Assembly (NCBI GenBank): GCA_005281725.1 | Contig: SSBO01000012.1 | Span: 7,634,559-7,698,558 of the forward strand | Source of the DNA: Wuchereria bancrofti | Taxonomy: Eukaryota > Nematoda > Chromadorea > Rhabditida > Onchocercidae | Reading direction: 5' to 3' | Length of the DNA stretch: 64,000 nt | Part shown: in pieces, positions 39,067 to 53,456 of the stretch | Layout: every line of letters starts with the position of its first letter | Numbering within the stretch: position 1 is the stretch's first letter | Notes under the pieces: model-generated | Told to the model about the DNA's origin: nothing | Database searches by the model: none | The model's input: the letters and a program-made list of their open reading frames with translations, nothing else | Made by a program: the position numbers and the translations under genes

Positions 39067-39261
39067 ATGGCTGGAATCATAATCATTCTTATAATATCTT
39101 TCATTGATTTCCTTAGTGAATCCGATCTGAATATATTTCATTTCAAGCTTAAAATTGAGAATTTTAAATTGCACTTCAAGGTGAAACAGGCGTTGCCTGT
39201 CAAATTGCGACTGAAATTTACATCGAAAAAACCGCAAATGCATTGCTTAAGTTTTTGTTAA
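39067..39261 (+). CDS. Candidate small secreted peptide, 64 aa (weak)
   Basis: A single-exon frame starts at an ATG with a signal-peptide-like segment (MAGIIIILIISFIDFLS) and a possible cleavage near residue 17. About 47 residues follow with alternating hydrophobic and charged positions (FHFKLKIENFKLHFKVK) and many lysines, ending with two cysteines. An AATAAA stands at 39317-39322, 56 bases after the TAA, which is what raises it above other small frames. No family is recognised. It could be a secreted cationic beta-type peptide or chance. Confidence 0.28.
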   Translation: MAGIIIILIISFIDFLSESDLNIFHFKLKIENFKLHFKVKQALPVKLRLKFTSKKPQMHCLSFC

Positions 39262-39316
39262 GTTGAAAAAAGAAAGAAAAAGAGAAACACTACTTTTGTG
39301 ATGCTGTTGTAAACCA

Positions 39317-39322
39317 AATAAA
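39317..39322 (+). terminator. Possible polyadenylation signal AATAAA
   Basis: AATAAA 56 bases after the stop of the small secreted-peptide candidate. The motif is frequent by chance in DNA this AT-rich. Confidence 0.25.
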
Positions 39323-41351
39323 TTTTGTTGAGAGAGATTTGCAAATCATGAAATCCTGCCCGGAAAAAATTGAATATTTCTGTCGAAGACGTTCAGCATG
39401 ACAAATGTAATTGGGTTTTTAGATTTCTGATTAATAAAGACCAGGAAAAATCTAAAGCTTATAAAATATTGAGCAGGCAATAACAAGATAATATCAGCAT
39501 TCATCATAACAATAATTTGTAAGCGCTTCACATGAATTTTTGTGAGCTTTTAGCTCAATTTTTGGAAATCCACAACTGCTGCGCTTTCTCTAACACTAGA
39601 ATTGTTGAAGAAATGATCTGGAATTTTCAGCAGAAAGTTTATCTTTTAAGAATGAATATATATGCCTTTTTTTCAACTAGGATACATGAATCTCCAAAAA
39701 CTAATGAAGCAAAAAGGAACCTGCAGTGATATCCCTGAATTACAAGGATTTACATTTATGGATTGTGAGACACATTTAGGAACGGAGCTAGTGGTAAAAA
39801 ATCTTAGCAGTGATAGCAGAATTTCCACATTGTTCTTTTCCATATTTCGACACATGTTTGACTTAGTGTGAAATGCCAATTTATCTCCATTACTAAAATA
39901 GGTGAACAAACACAGGTGAAGTCAAAAGTACATTTGAGAATACTGGGAAGGGGATATGAGTAATAGCAAATTACAGGCAGCAAAGTGCAGGATTTTCATG
40001 ATCTCTTGAAACAAATGATTAGTTTTCCAATGTGAGGCAGCGGACAAAGAGCTCTATTTTAGAAATTTTTAGAAGTTAAAGTGGAAATATAATAATAATA
40101 ATTAGTCTTTATAATCTTAATTTATTAGCTTAACAGCATCTAAACTTTCCCAATATACTTTCCTAATGGACACTTTCCAATGGGATTTATTGAGAAGACA
40201 ATAAGTGATGATTTAGATGGTCCATGAGAATGTAACAAGTTGAATAGGACGTTGATACTGGATGTTGTGTTCATGCTCAAAAGATCACTTTACTTGTCTA
40301 ATGAAAATTATTCCAGTAAAGTTGATAAAGTTTGGACCTATTTATGATAACACATAAACACTAGACAGTATATGAACACACATACATTGATTAAAGTCGA
40401 GTATTTTCCATCAAGCGCACTGGAACAAAAATGCTCTCATTGGTTTACGGATGAGCTGTTTTGGCTTAGAAAGCATATTATGGAAAAAGGCATATTATAT
40501 TGGCATAAAGATTATAAAAAGCATTAGCAAACAAGAAAAAAAGTATCTGTATGTTCATCAGAACAATGAGAAATTCTAAACAACAATAGGATAAGACACT
40601 ATTATAATTAATAATTACACGCTGAAGGAAAGTTTCACTATCAGCAGTATATTAGAAGTTTGGAGATCTAATGTGTCCTCCATCTTCCTAAGAAATAGGC
40701 ATAAAAAGAAACCCATACTAGTCAAACTGGACCAGAATTTTTTCATAAAAAATGTCGGTAATTAAAAGACCGAAATGAATTCGATGCAGTAATTCATTCT
40801 ATTTCTTCCTTTCGTTCCGAATTATAGTAAAGTTCTTCAAGTGACACAAATGCTAGTCGTCAGAATCGAGAACGAAACAGTAATGTTACTCTAATAACAA
40901 TGATATAAGCTGTACAGTTAATAAAGGGAAAACAATAGAAAATTATCATCTATCACCACTATTATTATTGAAGAGCGAAAAATAAATGGCATTTACACCA
41001 GTATAACCCTGCATCAATTGAAACTTATTCACTAGAACCGATATTTCATTCAATAGAAAGGAAATTCAGAAATATGAATTGTTCAATTGTGAGATGTCTT
41101 GAGTTCACTAATAATTTCCTGGAAGTCGATTGGACTATATCGAATAAACTGTATCACAAATTTTTTTAGGAGTCGATGGAGTTTATTCGAAAAGATTCGT
41201 CATTCTAGGATCCGTAGACCTATGCAGATATTATTAATTAAAAACAGTGTTTGCAAAAGGTAGAAGAAAAGAACAATCATATTTCGGCAAATTTTCTTAT
41301 ATTCGTTTTTGGAAATGTTGATTGCAGATGTTGCTTTTCTGTTATAAAATT

Positions 41352-44300
41352 CTACCAGTATGGACCCTCCGTGGATAAATTTCTCCAAGCTGCAAATTTA
41401 GTCCAATCGTCAAATTCATATGTATATGCATCATTGGGATCATGTTTCCCAAATGATAATGATACGGGTAATGGAGACATGGGAGTTTGCGCTTCCTGGC
41501 TTATTAACACATAATTTCGACCATTATTTGAATCCCAAAATTGTTGCTGACTTGTGTCACCTGTAATTTTATTAAAAGTACTAAACGGATATGACTGCTT
41601 AAAGCATTACTGTATAAGCTCTACTGCTATAACATAATAATGGTTTCATGAACACATTTTTTGTGATTTGTGAAGGATGTTTGATGTAGAACTTGTGCTG
41701 ATTGCTATTTAGTAAATTTTAATAAAATGCTAAGTTGCATTTTATACTTCATGCTATCTTGTTTCAGAAATACTTGAAGCATGAAATATTCAGCAGCGAA
41801 GATATGATTAAAAATATATAAGTTTTTCAAAACATATTGCTTCATTTAAGCTTTTATCATATTCGATTTTTATCAAGTTCTGTAAAAAATTTATACTAAA
41901 TCTTGTTACCTTGGGAAGAGCCGATTTCAAAGCAAATGCAGAATTCAATTCGTGCATTCGGATTAGAGCCATTGGTGGGCAATTCAACATCAAAACTAAA
42001 CGTATCATAAAATTTGGATGATGAAGGCTGATAAGTTGCCATACGATCCAGAAAACTTTTCCACCCATCCGATGTGAAACGCACAAATACTTTCTTCTCA
42101 TATGTTATATTTTTGACCTAAATTAAACAAATACAAAACAATATTGTCTGATTAAAAGTTTTTGTTGAAGTCACAGGAAGACAGTGGGACAATCAAAAAA
42201 TTTTGCCTGTTTCTTTTATTGAATTAAATAACTACATTTTTTAAGACCAATATCAGTGGAAAGAGATAAAAATTCAGAAATGAACTGGAAAGGAACCTTA
42301 ATGGTGCCAACCATATGGCATATCTCATTTTTAAGAACAACATTTTCTAGCGCAACAAACCCACTCTCCAAGGTTTCACGAAACTTAATGTATTCACTAG
42401 CCGGTTGCTTGAACGATATCACCCATGAACTGGATACCTGACCGGACTTTTCGTTCTCATCTGTTTCTCCTAGTAATCGACGAATTACCTAAACATGAAT
42501 CATTGAGAAATTATTGACTGAGTAAATACTGAAAAAGAATACATAGGCCTTCATCCTCATTCATTATCCTCTCTCCGAAATTATTTCAGCACAAAATCAA
42601 AAAGCAAAATAGTACCACATAACTTTTCTTAATCACTGTTGTCCTTATAAAATCAAAGAATTTGTTGTACATGAAGAAATTTACGTAATATTTACATAAT
42701 TCATTAGTAGGATAATAGCAAGTGCACGTTTTTCCAATAAATTAATGATTAATTATCACCTGAAATAAGCTACGAATTTCTTGTTAAACCAAAAATTCTT
42801 TTCAAATTTATGATTTGAATGAATGGAGCAATGAGTATATAAATGAAGGAAACATACTGATGCGCTAATGGTCGGTGGATAATCTGAGGGTTCCGATATC
42901 ACACGCACTGTGGTCAGATCTTTACCGCAGTCATCGGCAAAACGTACACTTTTATGTGATCTAATGACAACCTTCGCTGTTTTAACAACTACATTTTCAA
43001 CAATCACTGACAACTGATCAAAATCACCGACATTACTGTCAATGCAATCCTTGTAATCCAAATTAGTATTTGATTCTCCTTGCGATATTGAATCTAAAAT
43101 TCAAAATGATAGGATACACAAAGAATACATGAATTTTTTTATTTACTCAGGAAGTTATACTAAGTGGGATTTTTGTTTTCGGTTTTAATATATTCCAAAC
43201 TTCAAGCATTTCCCATGATAAAGTAGTTTATCAGTACTGTCAAGTGATTTTTCAACTGTAATTGGTATAAGCTGACGTTTTTTCAACTGTTCTGTAAGTG
43301 TGTTTCGTGAATTGATAACACCTAATCGATTGAGCGCATCTGATTCGCTCTGTGAGCGCACCTGTAAATAATTTATGGAAATTTCTTGACAGAAATGAGA
43401 ATAGTTCAATGTGAAGTAGATACGACAAATTCTCAAAAACATGAGAAAATCGTACGAGTTTTCGTTGACAAGACTGAAGATTCGATATTTCAAGCGTCAA
43501 CAGTTTTACTAGCATAGGAATGGGTTAAAGGAGTTGCTGCTGCGATAACTGACAGTCTTGAAGACAATACATCCAAAGCTACCACTAATTGGTTCAAATA
43601 CATCTATATTGATAAGCAGTTCCTGAAATCTCTAACTTGCTGATTTCCGTAGCAGATATCAAAAACATCCACTTACTCTCAATAACGACGACATCGGATG
43701 ATGTCTGCTGACAATTGGAAAGGATGCAGCACGGCGGCAAATGGTTGGACATAATATAGATGATGATGGATCGGAACCAACAGATCGCAAGTCATCTAAA
43801 AAATATCTTTTTTTTAAAAATTATAACTGAATAACAAAAACTGTTAGTAATATGTAGTAAACCATAATATATTGAAAACACCGTTGTTTCAATTCAAAGT
43901 TTCCTGATTTCATTTTGAATTCCACAACTCTCAGAATTTCATTTGCTCGTCTTTTCTCTGCCCTGTACGCCACCATTCACTCTTTGCAGCTAGAATAATC
44001 CACAAAACAGTTGTGCATTTTATGCTTTGTATCCGTTAGTACTATCCACATTTGTATGTTTTGCTATCTGTAACCATCATTCAAACATCTGCTTCATCTC
44101 AATCTTCACGTTCCGCGAAAAAGGAGGTAAATTCTGTTTGGCTCCAATTATCAATGGGACTGAATTACTTAATTGAATTTAAAATGAGAAAAAAGTTACT
44201 TAGCTAGCAGTAAAATGAAAGAAATTAAAAGTGAAACTTGTGGCGTTGTTATGTAATCAGAGTTAAGGGGATTGCATTTTGAGAGAGAAAAAAAATTTTT

Positions 44301-44580
44301 TCTAAGGAAGTATAACTAGAAGGTTAGAAAAACAATTTGAATTTTAAGAATTTTGAAGACTAAACCATGATTAAAACGAAGCGGCTAAGTAAGTATGTCA
44401 TTTTCAGCTCATAGCTCCAATTACACTCAATTCTGAACTTGTTAATTCTTTCTTTTTAATTTTCGGATTTTAGTATTAGAATCGCATAAAAGCAGAGTGT
44501 TATGATCTATTTTCAACATTGAACAGAAATTTACCTCGCAACCAATCCTTGGACAAATCTGATCTTACTGCGCACTGCAT
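41352..44580 (-). CDS. Glycogen-targeting regulatory subunit of protein phosphatase 1 (PPP1R3 family), 377 aa
   Basis: Seven exons in consistent phase: 44580-44535, 43795-43677, 43361-43238, 43093-42858, 42488-42297, 42117-41910 and 41560-41352. An RVxF motif (KSVRFADDCG, KSVRF at 144-148) is the docking site for PP1c. A CBM21 glycogen-binding domain follows at about 199-365: SWVISFKQPASEY, FVALENVVL, GTIKVKNITYEKKVFVRFT, SDGWKSF, ARIEFCICFEI. The family's substrate-binding motif is present as WDSNNGRNY (317-325), and the protein ends after EGPYW. In animals such proteins hold PP1 on glycogen particles, where it activates glycogen synthase and inactivates phosphorylase; this is inferred here from the intact motifs. 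The order and size match PPP1R3B/C/D-type subunits, with a longer Ser-rich N-terminus and no transmembrane tail. The first exon codes only 15 residues. Confidence 0.92.
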
Positions 44581-44588
44581 TTCGACAA

Positions 44589-44596
44589 CTGAAAAG
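44589..44596 (-). promoter_or_regulatory. Probable trans-splice acceptor (CTTTTCAG)
   Basis: On the minus strand CTTTTCAG ends eight bases before the ATG at 44580. It fixes the short first coding exon and fits spliced-leader addition. It could also be a cis-acceptor if an upstream non-coding exon is used. Confidence 0.5.
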
Positions 44597-45900
44597 AAAA
44601 CTATTTTAAGTTTCCTTTTCCGATTGCATCTCATTATTAATCCCACTAGGTTTAGTATATTAACTACATCAGAGACATTTTAGAAAAAAAGGAATTTAGA
44701 GAAAAAGGAAATGTTAAAAAAAAATGAATAGATAAAATTCGTGATTTCAGAAAAATCCTGGATACTATTTGTTTAATGAATAAGGATCTTAGCTTTGAAA
44801 GCAAAATTTATTTGAATTTTTGGGAAAAGCATATGACCATAATACTGAAAACGACGGCTCCAAAAACGATAATTAATCTCAAAATACTTCAAATAGATAT
44901 GAAGAAAGAATATCTCCAAAAATACAGGAAGTTCAGTAACTGTCACAATAAATACGCTCCGTTTGATTGCATCTCAAAAGAAAACATAGAGGATTATCTG
45001 TAAAATTAATTTCCCCAACACAATTTAAATTGTGCAAAAATTTTCTTCTGGCAGGATTTAACGGTTTACTGATTATCAACCTAAGATAAAGTGAAAAAAA
45101 AAGAAAAAAGGAGGAAAACAAATGGGAAATGATTCGGTGGTTTGAATGGCAATGATAGTTGGTTTTGATTATAGTACTACCTCTCTACTGTGGCAAAGAT
45201 TCATGTCAAAAAGTGTTGATTTTATTTCTTCATCAGAGACAAACTAATTTTTCTTAACAAAGCAATCGTTTCCTTTTTAATTAAACAGTTCTTGTAATGA
45301 ATTTTAAGAGAATGTTTAAGAGAATTTTAAGAGAAAATATAAAAGCATAAGCGAGAAGCTAAAATTACTTTGTCGTGTAATGATAATCGACAGCATGAAA
45401 TACAAATAGATCAAGCAGAATAAGCGGAGTAACGAAACTGCGAAGTTAGTCCAAGAACGAAAATAAACGCATAATCTTGTTGTGATTTATGTTTTAATTG
45501 TAAAGTCATTTTTATACTTATTTTTCTCAATCTTTCACTCGTGTTCCTTATACAATAAAGATAGAAAAGTGAAATCAACATTATAATGGCAAAAAATTCA
45601 AATTTTTAAGAAACCAAAGTTACGATAGAAGCAAGAAAACTTATATTCAATCAATTCCCATCAGTCTCAACTAAATCGTTTGATAAAAATAATTTCTTTT
45701 ATGCAAACATTTATGGGACTATTTAATAAAAGTGTCCTGCTGATTATGTGTTTCTGATAATTTATAAGTGAAAGCGTAAAAAAAATAATACTTCCATTCA
45801 AATACGTAATTGTATTCAACGTGCTGTTATCAAACATTATTTATAAACGTTCCTGTCATATATTATCGTAATTTTATGCTTCATAAAATCTAGTTTAATC

Positions 45901-45922
45901 AGAGAGAGAGAAAGAGAGAGGG
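45901..45922 (+). repeat. GA microsatellite
   Basis: About 22 bases of AG repeat with one interruption (AAAG). A simple-sequence repeat with no gene nearby. Confidence 0.85.
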
Positions 45923-48229
45923 TGCATTATAGTAAGCGCCAGATAACGTGGAACATAAGTGGAAGTGCTTCCGACAAATCAGACAGGTTTGTGCTGCTTA
46001 TTTGTTCAAGAATAATGGACGGTTGGAGATATCGATAAGTTTGAATTAAACAAAAGGACTTGATAGCATCCATTATTTGAATTACTTCTAGATTTAACAG
46101 CTCTGTACGAAAATATCAAATGGATCTTGATTATATAATGATGTCGGCTGAATCAATTGATTCATTTCATACAATCGGATTGCTATAACGAATTTTGTAA
46201 GAATGTACAATGTTAGAAAAGAAAAAAATTCTAGCTTCTCAAATACTTTACTTTCAGGAGTAATACAAAATGTCCTTGAAATTTCATAATGAATTGTGGA
46301 TAACTTCTATCCTCTTGTCATTTCGCAATAAAATAGCTTTAATAAATTTGAAGCAAGATAATATTTTAAGATTAAAGTTAAATTTTCCTATTTCCTTTAA
46401 ATATGGTTATTCCAACTCAGTGAAACTGAAATTTATAATTAATTGCAAGCGCAGCTAGGAAACAAGGGTTCAGACAAAAAATTAAATTACAGGAGGTAGA
46501 AGTAGGAAGTGATATCGGATTCCTTCAGCATTACTAATTTTGTCACTAAATCTTTTGGCTTATTTAACGAAATCACAATTATTTAAGTGGTTCTGTTAAA
46601 AACTGCATTGTGTTAAACACCGGAACAAATATCGATGTAAATTATCATTAGAAGTTCAGAATACAGAAAAGAAATTCAGAATACAAAAAATGAAATTGTT
46701 TGGCTATATCATATAGTCATCGTCCACTGTGTTTACGTGTTAATTAAGTTTAAAAGGATACCCAATTTTAAGGAAATGTTTCCACGTAATTATGCAATAA
46801 ATGTAAAAACTGACAAAGAAATATCTACGAGTAAACAAAATACTTTTTAATAGCAAAGCGACCCACTCAAAATATGAGGTATTTTGTGTCTATGTACGTG
46901 ATCGTGTACGTGTTTGCATACATGTGTAGATATGTGCTTTCAAAGGCATTAATGTACTACTATTTTGTCCCAACTTAATTACATTTTTGCCTATACTGTT
47001 TTTTTTTTTTCAACTATGAAAACTAAGCTGTGTCATCTGTTACATTGTTCAGATAAATTGATTCGATCTGTGAACGATGGGTAGATTAAGCAGAATGATT
47101 TGACAGCTGTCAAAAAATTTTTTGTGAAAGTTAATGCAGATGCGTGAACAGAAATGTTATCAAAGTAAAATATGCCGTTTAAGACGATCATATAGCAAGG
47201 GAAGGAAAACTTTGTTCCTTCATATATAAATAAATGTTTTTTAAAGGTCATCTATTCTCAACTTCCTTATGCTCTATGAAGGCTACTGAAAACATAAATG
47301 TTGAATATGATGGAAAATTTTTGACCTTAACTAACAACTTAAACTAATTGTATGCGGTCTGTTCAGGAAAGCTCTTGAAGTCAGTAGAATACAATTTTGA
47401 TTCCTCATTTTGATCAGTTAAAATTTTTAAATAATCTTTTTACTGATACATAACGACTAGGACTTCCACAAATTTAAGGATTCTGAAAGAAACGTAAAGA
47501 AAAACAAACACAGACCCTAACCAGTCTACAATTACCTGTTGAAATTAGAAATTCAGATGCATTCCTTTAGTTAACGAAATAATCGATTCTATTTCTGCAC
47601 ACATTTGGCGAATTTGAAAGGATACCACAGCATATTTTTATTAATTGCAAGTTACTGTATTTCGTGTCACGTGTTATTTTACAATTCAAAAATCTTCTGG
47701 AAAAATTTTATTTGGGTCGTACGTAATAAACATAAAGGAGAATTTTGATTCCCAGCTTCCCATTTCAACCTGATATATGACAACTAAAACTCATATAAAA
47801 GAGCATATTATAGACAAAGTGGCTGTTTAAGATTTGTAAAACTTTCAATAATCTCTTTGTAAGTTTACTTGACCATTTTCAATCCTTCGTATAAAAATTA
47901 GGAAAAACATTAATCTTAATTTAATTAAGTAGCATGTGTGTGCGTTAACTTCGAAAAATTGACACTGTAAAAGGCATTTTTAAATTGAAGCCTAGAAGTT
48001 ATCTTCATATTCATTGAAATGTAAAAATCTGGTAAGAGAACAGCACTGGGTAATAGAAAGAAATTGGCTAGAAATAATCAAGCAAGAAGGAACATCAAAT
48101 TAAAATGACTAAAGTGTATCCGATGAAGACTCAGAAGTAGGTAATAATGGTTGATGATTGAAGAAATGAGTGAAGAGGGAAGATTAGATGGGATAAATGA
48201 AAGAAGTATAGCAAGAGTTCGGAACTCAC

Positions 48230-48313
48230 GGGTAATTGATGGAGTTTGTTGTGTAGGTCCTTCAGATGCACCTCCTTTAAGTAAGCTGCAGCTTCTTTTC
48301 CTCCATCTTCATC
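48230..48313 (-). other. Isolated candidate exon, 84 bp
   Basis: On the minus strand a 28-codon frame (DEDGGKEAAAYLKEVHLKDL, then HNKLHQLP) lies between an acceptor CGATTAG and a strong donor GTGAGT, in phase 0 at both ends. It is clearly richer in G+C than the surroundings, as coding exons here are, and would form an amphipathic helix. It sits 3.6 kb upstream of the PPP1R3-type gene on the same strand. Spliced to that gene's first acceptor in this frame it meets a stop, so it would have to be non-coding there, or belong to another gene. I cannot name a family. Confidence 0.3.
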
Positions 48314-51300
48314 CTAATCGTAGGTGAAGTTTTAAATCTCAAAGCTAGAAAAAAGCAAAAGCGGTTGTTCTAGCCTCTTGGAACAGTGATGTGAAATGCA
48401 CTCTAATACAATTTATTTCTTAAACTGCGGAAGCGTTTCTAATCCACGAAAAAAATTATTTATGATGAAAAGAGTTCACGTCTTAAAAAAAAATTCACCC
48501 AAAAAGTTTTAAAATAAAAAAAATGAAATTCTTGAAATTTGATTAAAGCATTATCATAAATTTCAATAAATGATGCTCCAATAGGTGTTTCGCCGGGGAA
48601 AAAAGTATTAAAAAACAACTAATCATCACATTTACCATATTTCAGTAAGGATCTTTTAACATTGCAAAACTTGTTATGTCACAGACTTTTGCCTTCGTTT
48701 AACTACCAATCAGCTAGCATCAACTTTACAGCTATAGACTCGCACTTCGCTTTCTAAATTTAGACACTTTCTTTAAAATCTATTCTCTGACTTATTTGAA
48801 TAATAACGGTGTCATTTGTTTAATAAGTAGTAATTACTCAGTCTAATTAGGCGAAAAAATAAAAACACTGCACAAAGTTCTACATTTAAGATCATATTGC
48901 TCTTCATCAAACAACAAATGACCATATTAATGATAAATTTATGCTTAATTTACAGTAATATGAAAAACTATAAATCATGTAAGGATTACGAAACATTTGA
49001 AATAAAATATTGTAAAATCAAACGAAAAAAAAATCAAATTACAAAAAATTTAATTTGAAATTTTAATTTAAAAATGCGAACTAACAATTTGTGGTATAAA
49101 ATAATACCTTTGAAAATGTAGAACATATAAGGACAAAGATATTTAACAAGATATTTGAAAAGTAATTTGTGGAATAGATAGCTAAAATGTAAAATCTATT
49201 GTTGAATATTGACTAGTGAGGCACAGCCTTATAAGTAGATGGAATTTAAATAATTTTCTTGAGGTACTCAATAATTTTCGAGATTATGGGGTTTATTTTC
49301 ATATGCTGATTCAGTTACAAGTTGGACGGTTGTAACAATCCCAACCTAAGCATATCATAAAATATTTACTATACATGTGCAGTATTTGCTTAATTTTTTT
49401 AGAGTTACTGAATGATATAATGGAAACTTTTAATGCAGACACTCTTTAAGAAATAACTTTAGTAATCAGTCAAAATGTTACTCTATCAAGCGCGGCTCTA
49501 TAAGCAATAAGTTTCTGGAATGAAAATGATAAAAGAGAATTAAAAAAAGCAATATGTCAAAAGATTGTTGGAAAAAATCATAAAATGTTAAAATGGGAAT
49601 GGCGTCACATACAAAGGATAGTAAGTATAATTAGTGTTGAAACTCAGGTATAGAAAAAAACGAATTACAAAAAAATTTTTCAGAGACGCTGGCACCAGAT
49701 TTACATTTGTAATTAAAATGAAAGAAAGAATTTTTTTTTGCTGAAGAAGGATTTATTACAATGGAAAAAAATGTGGAAAAAGTCATTTCCATCATTTTGA
49801 AAATAATAGAATAAATTGCGAATGAAATCAACAAATAAATTTAACGAACTATAAAAAGGCCATTCGCAGAAGAAGCAATTTGGAACGATTTATTATTTTT
49901 GAAAATTTTATGAGTATGAAAAATTTAAGATTGAAATTTCGCTCTCAAAAAAGCAGAAACAAATGCACACAATTCGCTTTTCGAAAAGTGTAGCAGTTCG
50001 ATAACTAAAATTAGGACTTTGATCGCATATTTATCAATTTGATCTGTGCAACCTTTCAAAACCGAAATCAGGTCCATTAAATAAGTATTGCTTGTCGGGA
50101 TTTTATATAGTAACTTCTAAATTGGACAAAATTCATCAGCACACGAAAATTATGAGTGGAACTTTATAACCTAATGATTTCCAGTTATCTTAACAGAACA
50201 TTTTGTTGCGACTGTCGAAAATGAAAGTTAGAACAAATTTCAATTATAAAAATGAATAAATTTCAAGTAAAAAAAAGACAACAGCTGATGTCCCTTGTTT
50301 GTGCATTTTTTTTTTCATGATTACCAAGCGTACATCGTCGTATCATTGATGTTCGGTAGCAAATCTTCGATTGTGAGAAAAACCGAATTATAGCCGTAGG
50401 AAAGAAACGATGTTTTCATTTATAATAAAAATTGTTTTCAATTTCTGTGGTTGAGAAAACGGAAGGAAACCATAAATTGATATAAACTTGAATGCTTTTC
50501 ACTTATTATATTAACTTCCTCGCTGATTTTCTGCTTACTGCCATTTTTGTTGCTAAGCGTATAAAAAAAAGTATCGAAAAAGCATGATTGGCATAAAAGC
50601 TGGCTGAGAGACGAACTTGTTTAAAAAAAAATTAAGAGTTACTAGCACTGTGGGTGAATCTGTCCTAACTGTTTTGTATCGCTAACCTTGTCTTTAAATA
50701 TTACATTGTCTTTTCCCATCTATGTAACATTTTTTGCTGTGCCAAAACAATCCCAAAAATCTTATAAGAAAAGAGGACACTTTTTGTCATTGAATATTTG
50801 AAACAAAAGCATTACATATGGGCGTTAACCGATGCAGCAAAAAAAAAAAACTTGAGTGTCTTTTCGATTTCACAAAGAAACTTTTGGATTTATTTCCAAT
50901 AACCTATCTGATAATCCCATATATGGATCTAATATGATAAAACGTTCATTTCAAAAATGTTTTGGAGTAGCGAATTACAGAGGAAAGAGCAAACATATCG
51001 AAAGTATCAAAAAAAGCTAGAAAAAGAGTGAGTCAGGGAAACTAAAGGGTGCAAGCTGCGCATTATTGTGGAAACACCTGACAGCTCTTCTTTGCTAAGC
51101 ACAAATCGATAGTGAACATCGCGATAAGACGGAAGAGAAGGCAAGAAGCATCCGAGAATTTTTCAGTTATGAAAAAAAAAATATCATGAGAACATCATTG
51201 AATAAAAGTAGAGGACGAAGAGTACTTTACACAAATTAGACTCATCGTACAAATCAGCTCATTGTCCACTCTTGGTCTGAGAAAGAATCGTTTAAGCATA

Positions 51301-53456
51301 AATTAGGATGCAGTTTCTGTACCAAAATAGTAAAATCAGTATTTGAAATGGTGATAATGATGAATTGGAGATGTGCAATTGACGCCACTAACATTTTTTT
51401 CTTGTTTTTAGATTCAACAAAATATCTCAACTTCAACACTCTATCATTCATAAGCAAGTGATCGTTTCAAAATGTGGTGGAAATGTCGAGAAAAAAAGGG
51501 AATCAATAAATCCCAGAAGGAATTACGACTTGTATAGATAAACTTCAGATGTTTTGGACATAAGATTTAAAATCTTCAGCAACAGAAAAAACAAACGAAA
51601 GAGAGAATAAAAAGAGTAGAAAGTCAGTTATTAACAATGCTCTTTGCTATCTCTTACTTGACCTATCAAATATTTCAGATCGTTATTCTAGTGTCTTACT
51701 ATTCAGACCATTTATTGGGTATAGTGGAGTGAGGTTCATACAACAAACCTATATTTTAATTACGGGCAAAAAACCGATCATTAAATTAGACTGCAATGTG
51801 ATCAAAAATTTGCATGTTCATTTTAAAAACAAAAGCCATAACGCGTTTGACGCGTACAGAAAACACACATATAAGCAAAGTTGTGGAAAACAACATTGAC
51901 AGTGGCAGGATTGTTGTTCCCCTCGCCTTTGTAGCTGTTTGTTAGATGACAGAATTTCCAAAACTACTGCGGATCGCTTTATTTCCACTTCTTTGGTGAC
52001 AAAAATTGTTGATGTAATAAGTGATTTATCACAAAAAATTGATTTGTTAAATTGCTTAATTATAACCAATCCACCATTTAATATCTTCGGTTATGGCAGA
52101 AATACATGAGCCACTCAAGAATTGCTAGCAAACTTCTCTTTGTTGTTTACTCGTTGGTTTAACTATCCCTTCTCCTAATTTTCTGGATCTCATTAATCAC
52201 CATACGGTTATCTCCCTTTCATTTGAAATTTCAGTCGGCAAACAGTTTCGCATTCTTTGACATTATACAAATATCTCAGTCTGTTCGAGAAATGCAGACC
52301 TAGTTCAGTAATCTTATCTAAGGACACCGTCAGTGGAAGGTTGTAAAATGAGAGGTTCATTTCCACGTCTATTTATTCAGACTTATTCGCATCTCTTCGA
52401 GCAGCTTGTACCCGATACTGATGGAACAATAGCTACAAGACCAACTATGCTAACTAAATCCATAGATTTAGAGTAATAGATGTATATTCTGCCACAAAAC
52501 GAACGCTTACAATGAGTGGCAATCAAAAACATGGTTTTTAAAAGATAGGTCGTTGAACTTGAAAAGAAACCCACTGAACAACTAAAAAATCATGTCCTAT
52601 AGGAACTTATCAGTTGGGAAATAATTCACAATTAATGCTCAGTGTTGAAAATACTTGATAAAATTGAAAGAATCATTACCGAAGAAATTAAATCCTAAGT
52701 CATAGATTAATGATTCAGCAATATTCATACTGTTAACCATTCTCAAAAAATCATTTTTTAATTCAATGATTTAGCAATATTTATTTTATCCCGTAAAAAT
52801 CAGTTCGAAAATCACTTTTTTAAGCACTATTCTATCTCTACTGTTAATGGACTTATGAAATAAAGCCATCATATCAGTTACCAAATAATTCCACTCGATT
52901 CATTCAGAAATTTTGCTGGTTTGAGTGTTCTTAATAGAATTAGCATTCTTATTCGACACCATCTTATTTCTTTAACACAATTACTATCTGAAATGTAAAT
53001 AGATATCAGAAATACAAAAAAAGTATCCAGAAAGATCTCTTTGATTAGTGAGTAACCAAATAATCAGGAATTCGCATCTAACAATCGTTAGATCTTTTTG
53101 AGCTTATCAATTAATTAATCATGTAGACCAGAAAAGTGAATGAAGATTTAAATCGAAATTGAAATTTAGAGAATGGCAATGACCTGAATTCTCTATTAGC
53201 TTCTCATCGACAACTAATCCATTAGGAAGACATAAATACACCACAATGGAAAAATATGACAAAATTCGTACAATTGCTTTGGAAGGAACATTGAAGCACA
53301 AATTTACAAAAAGGAATTTCAAAACGAACAGCAAAAAGAAGAGAAAAGAACTAATAAATCCAGAGGAAACCCAAAATGAGTTCAAATACTCACACTTTTA
53401 GTTACGAACTACATACGTTTAATAGTCATCAGACTTTTGAAATACTTTATTTCACC

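Larger units (their letters stand above)
34252..41351. other. Intergenic region
   Basis: About 7 kb. The first 900 bases (to about 35100) are noticeably less AT-rich and lie upstream of the transporter, so they may hold its promoter. The remainder is very AT-rich, with oligo-A tracts, a 21-bp tandem duplication (37004-37045) and one small secreted-peptide candidate at 39067-39261. I see no other gene. Confidence 0.5.

Noticed and set aside
41251..41514. Plus-strand open frame at the end of the PPP1R3-type gene
   Set aside because: It is the antisense shadow of the last CBM21 exon.
53119..53385. 88-codon hydrophobic minus-strand frame
   Set aside because: Phe/Leu-rich content is typical of random frames in AT-rich DNA; no splice or family evidence.
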